DNA of 51,643 nt from a virus (IMGVR_UViG_3300033553_000156:1-51643); one strand, 5' to 3'; counted from the stretch's first letter, positions 39,911 through 48,389 are shown. Notes: generated by a model not told the origin, from the sequence alone. Translations and numbers: made by a program.

Positions 39911-40429
39911 TTATCCTCTCAGAGATTTGTAGGCTAAATGAATGACTTTGGCTTGATGTACAGCATCGTCCAATGCCTTATGAGGCTCTCCGACAAACTG
40001 TACGTCCCGCTTGTTAAAGCCTTTAATACACTCTGCCACTCTTACAATGGTCCGCATATCGTTGACATTAAAATATTTCCAAGGGGCTTTGTAATTGTAG
40101 GCATGCTCCATTATGGAGATATCGAACGTGGCGCCGTTACCCCATACGACATCGTCTTCTTGAACGAACATGGCGAAGTCTCTCAAAGCCTGTTCCAGAG
40201 ACACTGTGGACTCGCTTATTAAGGCTCTACGAGCCTCGTCACTCTGGCCTAACCAGAACTTGATCGTGCTCATATCAACAGTACGGTCGTCCTGATTTAT
40301 CATTTCGACAGTTCTCTCGAACGTATCAGACACTATGCCGGTAACCAAGTCGAATCGGGCCGCCCCTATGGCTAGTATGTGGCTGGATGGCACTAAGTTC
40401 AGTGTCTCTAAATCGATACTAATATCCAT
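39911..40429 (-). CDS. DnaQ-like 3'-5' exonuclease
   Basis: 172 residues of the DEDDh group: ISIDLETLNL (Asp, Glu), WGNGATFDISIMEHAY (Asp), and HKALDDAVHQAKVI (His, Asp). It could proofread for the polymerase or process ends. The family A polymerase encoded at 40933 has its own exonuclease-like domain, so this may be a repair or recombination enzyme; it sits next to the glycosylase. Confidence 0.92.
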   Translation of the reverse strand: MDISIDLETLNLVPSSHILAIGAARFDLVTGIVSDTFERTVEMINQDDRTVDMSTIKFWLGQSDEARRALISESTVSLEQALRDFAMFVQEDDVVWGNGATFDISIMEHAYNYKAPWKYFNVNDMRTIVRVAECIKGFNKRDVQFVGEPHKALDDAVHQAKVIHLAYKSLRG

Positions 40430-40430
40430 G

Positions 40431-40688
40431 TTACAGGGTCTCCAAGTGACGTATTTCTGGGATTGGTTTGAAATCGTCTATCTCGCTCGTAATAAAATCG
40501 TAGTTCGGCATGGCAGCATTGATTTTTTCCACCACAGATTCTATCGGCTCTACAGACAAGAACGGGTCTTCAGATAATATGTATATCTGGGTTTCGTTCT
40601 TGTGATCCAATATGGCCACAACCTGCTCTGGATTTATGTACAGAAATCCTGTACCATTATGGTTCTCGAGCTTCACTAATCTAGACAT
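40431..40688 (-). CDS. 85-residue hypothetical protein
   Basis: Begins MSRLVKLENHNGTGFLYINP, beta-like in the first half and helical later (VVEKINAAMPNYDF). Follows the polymerase region with one base between it and the exonuclease gene. No family recognised. Confidence 0.7.
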   Translation of the reverse strand: MSRLVKLENHNGTGFLYINPEQVVAILDHKNETQIYILSEDPFLSVEPIESVVEKINAAMPNYDFITSEIDDFKPIPEIRHLETL

Positions 40689-40697
40689 GATATTCCT

Positions 40698-40940
40698 TCA
40701 GTTCATTAAATGGATACGGGGTTGTGTCCTTAAGAAATCCGTCTCGAACATCCGAACTCGACTCACGTTGGCCGATACATCTGAACCTTTGAACCGGTCA
40801 GTATCTTTTACGGATAAACTTCTTTGCCACTCCACCATGATCTTGTTTACGTCGGTACCCTCCTCTTTAAGCCACATGATAGTCCCATCAGGGAATGCGA
40901 ACACTAAAACAGATATGATTATACCGTGCACGTTAGGCAT
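40698..40940 (-). CDS. 80-residue hypothetical protein
   Basis: The ATG at 40940 (MPNVHGIIISVLVFAFPDG) overlaps the polymerase stop by eight bases and is preferred over the in-frame codon at 40988, which lies well inside the polymerase gene. N-terminal strands, then a helical charged part. Function unknown. Confidence 0.65.
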   Translation of the reverse strand: MPNVHGIIISVLVFAFPDGTIMWLKEEGTDVNKIMVEWQRSLSVKDTDRFKGSDVSANVSRVRMFETDFLRTQPRIHLMN

Positions 40941-42786
40941 TGTACGTGAACTCCTTGGTTTCTTTGAAGTTGAGGCCGATCTCTCCATCGAATGGAAACT
41001 CGAGATATACTTCTTTGTTCCATATCTTTGCGTAGTTGATGGAGTTCAATACTTCGTGCATCTGTTGGGCTTGCTCTACATTTTTGATCGCCCAATATAT
41101 ACCGTCGTGCATGACCGTCAATAGCCGTACCTCCGGCATCTCTCTATTCATAGTGGCCACGGCTAATTCCATGTGATCAGCTCCACTACCTTGAATAGGG
41201 TGGTTTATGGCGTTGGACTCACTCATCCACGAATTACGACCCCATTCATTGATTTTGAACCTTCGTCCAGATATACTTTCAGCATAGCCATTCGCTTTGG
41301 CAAAATCAATAGCGGTGTCCCAATACTCCACAACCCCTGGATACTGCCGTTTATACATGTTGAGGTAGTATTGAGCCGTACGGAAGTCTATCAATATCTC
41401 GTAAGTCGAAAAGAACTTGCCCATCAGAGACGACGCACCGATGCGATACTGACAGGATAGATTGGTCAACTTACCCGCCTGCCTAAAGTTGAAAGCCTCT
41501 ATATACTCTTTGGAAGATTTCTCACCGTGGTACTGTTTCATCATCTGCTCATAGGCCCAGCCCGCAATAGAGCTAGCCATGTCAGAATGTAGATCGATAC
41601 CGTTATTGAACGACCTTATCATATTCTGCTCTTTGGCCGTCTGTGCAATGAACCTCAGCTCCTGAGCATTGGCATCGAACTGTACCACATACTCACCCTC
41701 CTCGGCCTGAAGCTGACCTTTAATCGGCCCTTCTCTTGGTATCTGGTGCTGAGCTAGGCCAATAAAATACTTCTTGAGAGTTTTGTTGGAGTAGGTCATA
41801 CGACCAGTGATGGTACCAAATAGTCTAGGCGATGCATGACTATGGTTCGAGCCGTTGTGTTCGGAGCATTTGTCCGTACCGTTGATGAACTTACTCTCCA
41901 TCGTCGCTATATTCTTAAAGTCGATGATGGCCTTCAAACGTGGGTCTTTCGCCGTCTGATAATAGAGCTTCATCAACGTCTCTTTACCGCACGACGGAGC
42001 ACCCTTCGGTGTACGATCAAGGACAGGTAATCCTAGCTCGTTGAATAGATAATGATTAAGCTGTTTGGGTGAGGTGAACATAGCCTGAGGTTTATCGATG
42101 AATTTGGCTATGTTGGCTTTGGATATTTTGACTTTGGACTTCAGTGCTTCGTTCTTTTCTCGATCTAGTCGTATACCATGTAACCAAGATTCTGCTAATG
42201 GTACGATACACTCGCACTCTATATAGAAACCTTCTTTCATAGAATCTGGCATATGAGACATCACGAATTTACCCAGCTCTCTGGTAAACTGTGCATCCAA
42301 TCTACCGCGATAAGGCCAATAATCTTCCCCGTTTTCGAGAATAAATCTGGCCCCTACCTTCACGTCCATCTTCTTTAATGCTATGAACCCTTCGTAATCC
42401 GGCAAATTTTTCAGAAAGGTGTCGATAATGTTGTCCAAAGCATAACTGAATTTTCGACGTTCCGCCTTTTGACCATTCAGTAGCCACTTCATCCCCAACA
42501 TCGTATCGCGCCACTTTATTTCGTTGAGAATGCTCTTGGGCGCGTAGTTCAGTAACCAGGCTACATCGAATAGTCCGTTATGGACCCATACTTCTTGGCC
42601 CCTCAGATCTTCTAACACAGTTACTATACGATCAGGTTCGTACACCTGTATTACGGTGTCAGAAGGTAAACAGACTGCCGTACTCGTTATATACCCTTTA
42701 CCTTGGGCATACCGCCACGGCTCCAAAGCATAGCCATCATTGGCTCCCGCTGTCTCTATGTCGAGACTAAATGGTTCGTAGGCCAT
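40933..42786 (-). CDS. Family A DNA polymerase
   Basis: 617 residues. N-terminal exonuclease-like domain: SLDIETAG (Asp9, Glu11), VHNGLFDVAW and a following WRDTM. Polymerase domain: motif A QFDANAQELRFIA (Asp371), motif B FRQAGKLTNLSCQYR (435-448), SNAINHPIQGSGADH (524-538) and motif C VMHDGIYWAI. Motif C has HDG where most family A enzymes have HDE, so the second acidic residue is Gly562; the first catalytic Asp561 is kept. Replicative enzyme expected to copy modified dCTP opposite G. Confidence 0.94.
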   Translation of the reverse strand: MAYEPFSLDIETAGANDGYALEPWRYAQGKGYITSTAVCLPSDTVIQVYEPDRIVTVLEDLRGQEVWVHNGLFDVAWLLNYAPKSILNEIKWRDTMLGMKWLLNGQKAERRKFSYALDNIIDTFLKNLPDYEGFIALKKMDVKVGARFILENGEDYWPYRGRLDAQFTRELGKFVMSHMPDSMKEGFYIECECIVPLAESWLHGIRLDREKNEALKSKVKISKANIAKFIDKPQAMFTSPKQLNHYLFNELGLPVLDRTPKGAPSCGKETLMKLYYQTAKDPRLKAIIDFKNIATMESKFINGTDKCSEHNGSNHSHASPRLFGTITGRMTYSNKTLKKYFIGLAQHQIPREGPIKGQLQAEEGEYVVQFDANAQELRFIAQTAKEQNMIRSFNNGIDLHSDMASSIAGWAYEQMMKQYHGEKSSKEYIEAFNFRQAGKLTNLSCQYRIGASSLMGKFFSTYEILIDFRTAQYYLNMYKRQYPGVVEYWDTAIDFAKANGYAESISGRRFKINEWGRNSWMSESNAINHPIQGSGADHMELAVATMNREMPEVRLLTVMHDGIYWAIKNVEQAQQMHEVLNSINYAKIWNKEVYLEFPFDGEIGLNFKETKEFTYNA

Positions 42787-42789
42787 CGA

Positions 42790-43092
42790 TTATACCCGGC
42801 TATTCAATACGAGGACGAAAACCCCGATCGAATCTCTCCAACCCTGAATCTGGGTATCGATGGCGTCGCATTGAAACTCGACCGACTCCATGTCATTGAT
42901 CTTCCGCTGCAACATACCAATGGCATTGATGATGTGCGTTTCAGACATTTCGTCGATATGCATTTCTCGCCCGTCAGCCGTCATCCACTTATATACGTCG
43001 ATATGACGGACCACTGTATCTGAATACATTCCGGATCGAACCTTATCAATCTTCCAATCATTGAATATCTTGTGTATATCATTCTGGCTCAT
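42790..43092 (-). CDS. 100-residue hypothetical protein
   Basis: Begins MSQNDIHKIFNDWKIDKVRS. Charged and helical, with ETHIINAIGMLQRKINDMES in the middle. First gene after the promoter at 43167-43139, with GGAGACGAG before the ATG, and four bases before the polymerase. May be a polymerase accessory protein; no family recognised. Confidence 0.75.
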   Translation of the reverse strand: MSQNDIHKIFNDWKIDKVRSGMYSDTVVRHIDVYKWMTADGREMHIDEMSETHIINAIGMLQRKINDMESVEFQCDAIDTQIQGWRDSIGVFVLVLNSRV

Positions 43093-43138
43093 TTCTCGTC
43101 TCCATAATTTCGAGGTATCGTTTTTTTATTACAGGGTA

Positions 43139-43167
43139 ATTATACTACCAATGACGTTGAATGTACA
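43139..43167 (-). promoter_or_regulatory. Promoter of the polymerase operon
   Basis: Minus strand: TGTACA (43167-43162), 17-bp spacer, TATAAT (43144-43139). GGGGCCAATGATTTG lies 5-20 bases upstream of the -35 box and is close to the sequence before the 46.68-kb promoter. Confidence 0.88.
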
Positions 43168-43209
43168 TACACAAATCATTGGCCCCGTTGTTGTGCCCTG
43201 GATATTGAC

Positions 43210-43653
43210 TTATAGTACTTTTACCAGTGTACCTAACCACCAGAGGGTGCTTCCATCATCTTGTTTATCAGGGCCCACGAGACCGTTGCCACTGGTACAG
43301 TGTTCGATCTCATTACCTCTACACACGACAATGTGAGTGACACCTATCTTGGATGTTCCGGTTAACGTATATCTGGAAGAGCCAAAGAGTGATTTACCGA
43401 ACTCTAAAACTGTTTCCATACTCATGTTTTCTGCATCATAGCTCACTTCAACGAACCGTAACCTGAAGTTATCTCTAAGATAACCATTCAATAGTTTCTC
43501 AGTCTCATCCCAATCTATATAACCATTCTCGAAAGGGTGAGGAACGTCTTCTGGATTCGGTACGTCTAGCAAACAAGCTAATACAGTACGAAAACAGTCT
43601 CCATATTTTCCATTGTCCGGGTCATGATCGATCAATTGTTTGTGATATAACAT
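43210..43653 (-). CDS. Phage protein with papain-like Cys/His pattern
   Basis: 147 residues. GKYGDCFRTVLACLLDVPNP near the N-terminus and GVTHIVVCRGNEI later give the Cys...His arrangement of papain/transglutaminase-like folds. Proteins with a GDC-R-ALA-LL front end are common in phages and uncharacterised. Could be a cysteine peptidase or an inactive relative. Follows repeat copy C. Confidence 0.6.
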   Translation of the reverse strand: MLYHKQLIDHDPDNGKYGDCFRTVLACLLDVPNPEDVPHPFENGYIDWDETEKLLNGYLRDNFRLRFVEVSYDAENMSMETVLEFGKSLFGSSRYTLTGTSKIGVTHIVVCRGNEIEHCTSGNGLVGPDKQDDGSTLWWLGTLVKVL

Positions 43654-43674
43654 ATCATCTATCCTTTATACTTA

Positions 43675-43795
43675 TTTTATACTTAAAACTGCACGAAAAC
43701 TACTATTTACGACTATTTAGGGCTCCTTAGACAGTCCATGAACGTACATGTAAGTGTATGACATATAATCATATAGGGTTACTTGTTATGTAAGT
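43675..43795. repeat. Dispersed ~115-bp element, copy C (diverged)
   Basis: Shares with copies A and B the ordered blocks GAAAACTACTATTT, GACTATTTAGGGCT, ATGAACGTACAT and ACATATAATCATATAGGG, in the same orientation, with many changes. It lies between two minus-strand genes. Confidence 0.6.
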
Positions 43796-44201
43796 TCACT
43801 TTTGTCCATATCGGCGATCTTACTACCGTGTTTAGCTTGCCATTCGGCTATTGATTTGGCATGCGCTATGGTAAGCTTGGACAACACTTACCTTTTTCAC
43901 TACACTCTCCTTGTAATATATGGCGGGGTCGACAGCCTACTCCACAGGTTTCCCGTATATAGGGAGGTTCAAAACTCCTTCCGGCTTATGCCTGCTTGAG
44001 CCTACTGCGGCCGCCCACCCCATTAAACGTGTAACATCATTCCGAGCGCAACGCGGCCTCGTCTTTGAGACGAATGATCTCCGCCTCCATCTGCCTCACT
44101 AACTCCGCCCACTCCAACAGAGTAGACTTCATCGGTCCTACCTTATGTACTGAGTGCTCAGACTCACCGATTTTGCGTATCTCGTCAGACAATATTCTCA
44201 C
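43786..44201 (-). pseudogene. Broken gene after the primase-helicase
   Basis: GTG at 44201 overlaps the primase-helicase stop (GTGA) and gives 54 good codons (start VRILSDEIRKIGESE, ending ALRSE) to a TGA at 44037. The +1 frame then continues RNDVTRLMGWAAAVGSSRHK to LPIYGKPVE, an amber TAG, and AVDPAIYYKESVVKK. A further +1 frame completes it as LSKLTIAHAKSIAEWQAK and KIADMDKSELT. The span is 416 bases, three times 138 plus two, so two extra bases and one amber codon separate it from an intact ~137-residue protein. The first 54 codons may still be translated. Confidence 0.5.
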
Positions 44202-46459
44202 TGCTGTTCTCCTGGAAAAGGTAGTATGTCCGCACTACCGAACATCTTACCAGAGCCTTTAGCTAATTTCGAATAACCTTTCATCAACTCTTGCTTGACC
44301 ACCACCGGGTCCACGTAGCCTCGATACTTGTCAAAGTCTCTACAAGCATACCCGACCTCTTTACCCTGGTCTTTAGTGATGCACATCATCTGATAGTCCA
44401 AGTCTATCTTGGGCGGATACACCTGGCGCCCTGATCGCCCGTTCTGTTGCATCAAGGCTCGTACCAAGCCGTTGTCTCGTAGTGCCGACCTCACTTGTGG
44501 CACTGTCAATCTCTCACCGTACCTTTGGTAGTAGTCCAGCATTACCATTGGTACGGTCAGTATGTCGCCGGCGAAGGCGCCCTCTTTCTGCGCCCTCAAT
44601 TCGGCGAATACTTGAGCGATACCTGTCATAGATGCCACCTGTACGTCGTCCTTAGTGCCTGACTCTGGCGGCCTCGCACTAGGCCTCAAATACACGTTGG
44701 TCACCTCGACAGTCTGCAGATGATACCAAAGTGCCGCGATGGCTTCGTAGTCTACCTTCATGCCACACGTCTTACCGCTGGCCATAGGGCTCACGGGCTC
44801 TTCGATCTCTTTCGGTAGTTTTCCGCTCTTACACTCGATCGGCCAAAACCTTCGGTCGCCGTCTTCGATCACCAATTGGTCAAGCCTGTTCGAAAACCCT
44901 ATCAACGTAAACCTTACGCGCTGTGACCTGTCGCTCATGTGTTTTTCTTTGCGAGTGAGTGTCGTCGAAGTGATCATCGACTTGACTTCCCCAAAGTCTT
45001 TCTTATGAAACCTCGTCTCCATCTCGTCTATTATGACGAGCCGACTGTCCACGATGTTGGAGTTGAAGCTGCTCGTCAAGTCTGTCACCGTCGTAGTTGC
45101 CACGTTGGACGACCCCAGCAAATTTGTCAGTATCTCTGAGTACAAGTTTTTGCCGACGCCCTTCGTCTCGCTTATCAGCACCACCATATACTCTAGCTTG
45201 GCCGACTCCTCCTGACAGAGATACGCGGCGTATTGAAGGAAATACGTAGGGTCTTCCGGCCACAGGTGTGCGCACAGCGCCTCAAAAGCCCGTACATACT
45301 CAGTGCAGTCGCGCTCGGGCACCAAGTGCCTAGGTGCGATGTAGTTGTTGCAAAATGTCATCCCCGTCACAGGGTCGCTAAAAAACTCCTCTTCACCGGG
45401 TAGGTAGCACACCACGTCCGCTTCATCCCGTAGCTCACTCCCCTTCCAAGCCTCAAAAGCCGGCCTATATATCTGCTTCTTCCCGTCCGCGCTCTCTACC
45501 AAGAATTTATACTTGGCGTAGATGACCTTCGCCTTCTGCTCAGGATACTCGTAGCGCGTAACCCTGTCGTACACCGTCGCGCTCCTCCGGATAAGCACAA
45601 GCCTATCCATCAAAAGGTCCACCGCGTTACGGTCTTCGGGCAGAAACTCTTTCTTGCTCAACACCCGCTCTACTTTCTCTTCGAGCAAGTCGTCGCTAAA
45701 GTCTCCCGCGCCCTCCATCCGAGTGTCTCTCAAGAATTTGAGCCACTCCACCACACTCTCTTTGGTAAAGCCTTTCCTTACCATAGAGGCCGCGATGCCG
45801 CTCAACACATTGTCTCGATCGCCCTTCGGGATAAAAGCCGGGGCAATATCGATCGCACCTTTAAAATCTGTCACCTGATCTGCGTTCTGTTCCGCCGTAA
45901 AGTCCATCCACTCGATGACGCTGTCCGGAAGAGCCGATATGTCCATGTCTCTTTGTACGACGTACGACAGCCCCTCCGCTCTCACGCACCCTGGACCGTA
46001 GCACCCTTGCGCTGAGGCTCCCGACGCCACGGGCTGTTGCACGTCCACGCACCCAGCGAATTTAGCCACGCCAATACGCGCCGGAGTCTTATAGTACAGA
46101 TGCACCCCGCCACTGGGCGTGCCTACTACGAAGGTATTGGGCGCCCCATGCTTACGTAGGGACTGAATGAACTCGTTCGCTGTCTGCCGCTGCTCTTCCG
46201 TCTTAGTGTCTACGTCTAGGACTACAGAGCCAGGGGTGGGGAGGGTTAGGTAACACAAGAATCGGTCCCAATCTACCAATTCTAATTGGTCTTCTGTCTT
46301 TATCAACTCCGGCCGGTCGAACTTGTTCCAGCCTTTAGGGAATATTTTTGCAGCTTTAAAGTCTTGATTTGGATTGTCGTGATATATCGGCGTGATGTAG
46401 AATCCATTAGCCAATAATTTGGGAGCTATCGCCAGGAATACGTCTTTATCAACTGCCAT
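44198..46459 (-). CDS. Prim-pol/helicase replication protein
   Basis: 753 residues. The N-terminal archaeo-eukaryotic primase-polymerase domain has VVLDVDTK (Asp82, Asp84) and GGVHLYY (His120). A linker follows, then an SF3/D5-like helicase (DUF5906 type) with Walker A SETKGVGKNL (about 430-439), Walker B LVIIDEME, and FSNRLDQLVIEDGDRRFW (arginine region). It would prime and unwind at the origin. Codon use is slightly more GC-rich than its neighbours. AAAGGAC precedes the ATG. Confidence 0.93.
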   Translation of the reverse strand: MAVDKDVFLAIAPKLLANGFYITPIYHDNPNQDFKAAKIFPKGWNKFDRPELIKTEDQLELVDWDRFLCYLTLPTPGSVVLDVDTKTEEQRQTANEFIQSLRKHGAPNTFVVGTPSGGVHLYYKTPARIGVAKFAGCVDVQQPVASGASAQGCYGPGCVRAEGLSYVVQRDMDISALPDSVIEWMDFTAEQNADQVTDFKGAIDIAPAFIPKGDRDNVLSGIAASMVRKGFTKESVVEWLKFLRDTRMEGAGDFSDDLLEEKVERVLSKKEFLPEDRNAVDLLMDRLVLIRRSATVYDRVTRYEYPEQKAKVIYAKYKFLVESADGKKQIYRPAFEAWKGSELRDEADVVCYLPGEEEFFSDPVTGMTFCNNYIAPRHLVPERDCTEYVRAFEALCAHLWPEDPTYFLQYAAYLCQEESAKLEYMVVLISETKGVGKNLYSEILTNLLGSSNVATTTVTDLTSSFNSNIVDSRLVIIDEMETRFHKKDFGEVKSMITSTTLTRKEKHMSDRSQRVRFTLIGFSNRLDQLVIEDGDRRFWPIECKSGKLPKEIEEPVSPMASGKTCGMKVDYEAIAALWYHLQTVEVTNVYLRPSARPPESGTKDDVQVASMTGIAQVFAELRAQKEGAFAGDILTVPMVMLDYYQRYGERLTVPQVRSALRDNGLVRALMQQNGRSGRQVYPPKIDLDYQMMCITKDQGKEVGYACRDFDKYRGYVDPVVVKQELMKGYSKLAKGSGKMFGSADILPFPGEQQ

Positions 46460-46656
46460 GGTCCGTCCTTTTGCTCGTCGTCACAACGGTCACTATCGAC
46501 CATTAGTGTTTTGTCGTTGTCATTACCAGTACAGTCAAGTATCGAGATCAGGAGTGACGACGAGCGGAAGGAACCGCCCGCCGTCGGTACTGACGACAAA
46601 GGACTGAGAGTGTTGGCGCACCCAGTTGTCGGACGCCAATCCAACAACTGGGTATA
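46460..46656 (-). promoter_or_regulatory. Long structured leader of the primase-helicase mRNA
   Basis: About 190 bases lie between the minus-strand promoter and the primase-helicase ATG. It contains a 10-bp inverted repeat CTCGTCGTCA (46478-46487) / TGACGACGAG (46555-46564) and the direct-repeat family around TGTCGT. A possible 25-codon leader ORF (MVDSDRCDDEQKDGPWQLIK) overlaps the start codon. Suggests RNA-level control of replication initiation. No known riboswitch recognised. Confidence 0.45.
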
Positions 46657-46685
46657 ATTATATATTGTTGGGAACTCAATGTACA
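46657..46685 (-). promoter_or_regulatory. Promoter of the primase-helicase gene
   Basis: Minus strand: TGTACA (46685-46680), 17-bp spacer, TATAAT (46662-46657), with GGGTCCAATG upstream. Divergent from the promoter at 46728. Confidence 0.88.
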
Positions 46686-46727
46686 CACACAAAACATTGG
46701 ACCCATGAAATTAAATTGGGGGCCCCA

Positions 46728-46756
46728 TTTACTTCAGTGGTACGTCGTAGTATAAT
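46728..46756 (+). promoter_or_regulatory. Promoter of the right plus-strand small genes
   Basis: TTTACT (46728-46733), 17-bp spacer, TATAAT (46751-46756); GGGGGCCCC ends two bases before the -35 box. TAGGAG lies before the ATG at 46791. Confidence 0.85.
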
Positions 46757-46790
46757 ATAAAGAGTGAATCGTCCTGACTAGGAGTAGATC

Positions 46791-46994
46791 ATGAAAGACC
46801 ATAAACCACAGGGTTTCTACCAATCCAACGTGGAAGACCAAAGGATGGACAAAGTTCGTCGGCACCGTGAATTGAGCGGAGATTGCGAATGTTGTCCTTA
46901 CGACGTATTAGATCCAGACGTCGATTTCTACCAATGTATGGTCTTGTCGGGCGACGCCTCGATAGACTACGCCCCCTGCTTGACGGTGATATGA
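46791..46994 (+). CDS. 67-residue cysteine-containing hypothetical protein
   Basis: Begins MKDHKPQGFYQSNVEDQRMD. Contains GDCECCPYDVLDPDVDFYQC and a later cysteine, possibly a metal site. First gene of the right-hand early cluster, with a good promoter and ribosome-binding site. Function unknown. Confidence 0.75.
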   Translation: MKDHKPQGFYQSNVEDQRMDKVRRHRELSGDCECCPYDVLDPDVDFYQCMVLSGDASIDYAPCLTVI

Positions 46995-47185
46995 TGAGAT
47001 ACGTACTTCATCCTGGCTTTGTATACAGTAAATCAGACGGCGATCGTCATTACATCAATGGGCCGACGTTGGCGAGTCTATACGGTTTAGATTTCAAACA
47101 GTGCGTGATGGGCAACAGCCCTAGGTATCATCCTTTACCAGGAGATGTTCATCTGCATCCACGACGTGATGGACAATATCGATGA
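46991..47185 (+). CDS. 64-residue phage hypothetical protein
   Basis: Two adjacent ATGs at 46991 and 46994; the first overlaps the previous stop. Sequence MRYVLHPGFVYSKSDGDRHY, then GPTLASLYGLDFKQCVMGNS and YHPLPGDVHLHPRRDGQY is characteristic of a small conserved phage family of unknown role. The longer frame starting at 46883 overlaps the preceding gene and is not preferred. Confidence 0.75.
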   Translation: MMRYVLHPGFVYSKSDGDRHYINGPTLASLYGLDFKQCVMGNSPRYHPLPGDVHLHPRRDGQYR

Positions 47186-47325
47186 ATCTTTACTACGTAG
47201 ATAAAGATGGAGTGGTTTACCAAATGATGCTCCCGTACGTCGAGTATCCTGTGATGAAACGTTTCAACAAAGATACATTGAGACGGGCTGTAAAAATGTA
47301 TGATCTTGTGTGGTTGAGTCCATGA
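47182..47325 (+). CDS. 47-residue hypothetical protein
   Basis: Begins MNLYYVDKDGVVYQMMLPYV and is basic towards the C-terminus. It overlaps the previous stop and the next start (ATGA on both sides). Function unknown. Confidence 0.65.
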   Translation: MNLYYVDKDGVVYQMMLPYVEYPVMKRFNKDTLRRAVKMYDLVWLSP

Positions 47326-47603
47326 GCGTCAGCTCTGATCGTACGTTGATCAACAACCATTTGTACTACAGAGCGGCTGACCATACTTACAGCCGTGTGG
47401 TGGCATGGATAAGGTGCCAGGGCACCGTGATGTCTGGACGATGGTGTGAGGTTCGGTCGAGCGATCGTCTGATGGTCTTGTTGCAGGTATTGGGTGTGAT
47501 GTACCATAGAGATGGGGGCCAGTTATACTTCACCCTGCCAGACGGAGTGACTGTGGATGGTGTTGTAAGGGACGAGGGCTCTGTGTTCTGCGGCCACTTT
47601 TAG
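47322..47603 (+). CDS. 93-residue hypothetical protein
   Basis: From the ATG at 47322 (MSVSSDRTLINNHLYYRAAD); the longer frame upstream overlaps the previous gene. Beta-rich with WIRCQGTVMSGRWCEVRSSD and a C-terminal GVVRDEGSVFCGHF. Last gene before the non-coding repeat region. Function unknown. Confidence 0.7.
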   Translation: MSVSSDRTLINNHLYYRAADHTYSRVVAWIRCQGTVMSGRWCEVRSSDRLMVLLQVLGVMYHRDGGQLYFTLPDGVTVDGVVRDEGSVFCGHF

Positions 47604-47629
47604 CCTCTGGGAAAATAGTACGGGTTTTA

Positions 47630-47960
47630 GTACTAACAACTACGTAAAAGTTGTAGTTTTTATTTTTAGTGGATTTTGGACATAACTACAACTACTTTAA
47701 GGTGAACTATTTATTTTCAACGGATTTTGGACATAACTACAACTACAACTACTTAATTTTTTTATGAGGAATTATTTATTATTTTATTTTTGTGGAACTA
47801 CAAACTACAACTACGTAACTTATTTATTTAAAAGTAGAATTTTTTGGACATAACTACAAACTACGTAAAAGTACACCTTTAAATAATGAGTTATTGCGGG
47901 TACTACAAACTACATGAAACTACACCTTTTAAATAACTATTTTAGGTAGTTTCGGGATAC
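47630..47960. repeat. AT-rich array of ACTACAAACTAC-type repeats
   Basis: No gene. At least six irregular copies of a motif around ACATAACTACAACTAC or GGAACTACAAACTAC, often preceded by TTTTGGACAT, spaced by T/A-rich runs. The complementary form (TAGTTGTAGTT) recurs from 48120 on, so the region is flanked by the motif in both orientations. Looks like an iteron-type replication origin or a dense regulator-binding region (inference). Confidence 0.75.
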
Positions 47961-47989
47961 CATATAGTTGCGTCGGAATTGTCCTAAGT

Positions 47990-48235
47990 ATATGAATTTG
48001 TTATCCTTTTGTTTATACTATACTATACTATTTTTATTATTAAAAGTATATATTGAATATATAGAACAGGTGTATTGGGATTATATATTATATATATTAT
48101 ATATATAAAAATTTTTTAATGTAGTTTTATAGTTGTAGTTACTCAGGTAGTCCATACATAGTTACTTTAAAAGGTGTACTTTTACATAGTTGTAGTATGG
48201 GTTCCTCATGGGTTGTAGTTTCAGTTTTGTGGTTC
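47990..48235. other. Extremely AT-rich segment, candidate unwinding element
   Basis: Gene-free. 48000-48120 consists almost only of A and T with TATATTATATATATTATATA-like stretches and a terminal AAAAATTTTTT, followed by TAGTTGTAGTT repeats (48130-48215). Low melting stability beside an iteron array is the usual layout of a DNA unwinding element. Confidence 0.6.
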
Positions 48236-48310
48236 TACCTTCGTAGGGTTTCGTCCTACCTTCGTAGGGTTTCGTCCTACCTTCGGGCTTTTGGGCGGGA
48301 GCCCGGATAC
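48236..48310. repeat. 21-bp tandem repeat and GC-rich hairpin
   Basis: Two full and one partial copies of CTACCTTCGTAGGGTTTCGT(C), in which CTACCTTCGTAGG is itself a short dyad, followed by GGGCTTTTGGGCGGGAGCCC. The CTACCTTCG core recurs in the GC-rich stretch at 51.2-51.5 kb. Open frames crossing it are not credible proteins. Confidence 0.8.
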
Positions 48311-48389
48311 ATTGGTAGGTGGGACCCCTTGTGAGTGTGGTTGGGTTTGAGTGGGTGTGGATACGAGGGGGCGCGATAAAAACAATATA

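Noticed and set aside
43915-44030. Possible tRNA gene (GTTCAAAACTCC resembling a T arm, with CGACCCCGCCA at a possible 3' end)
   Set aside because: I could not build a consistent cloverleaf on either strand: the T-stem is mismatched and no matching acceptor or anticodon arm exists. The stretch is better explained as part of the broken protein gene.
28927-46459. 7-deazaguanine or hydroxymethyluracil type DNA modification
   Set aside because: No queuosine-pathway genes (QueD, QueE, FolE, tgt-like) and no hydroxymethyl-U-specific hypermodification genes were found. The Asp in the ThyA-fold enzyme points to cytosine.
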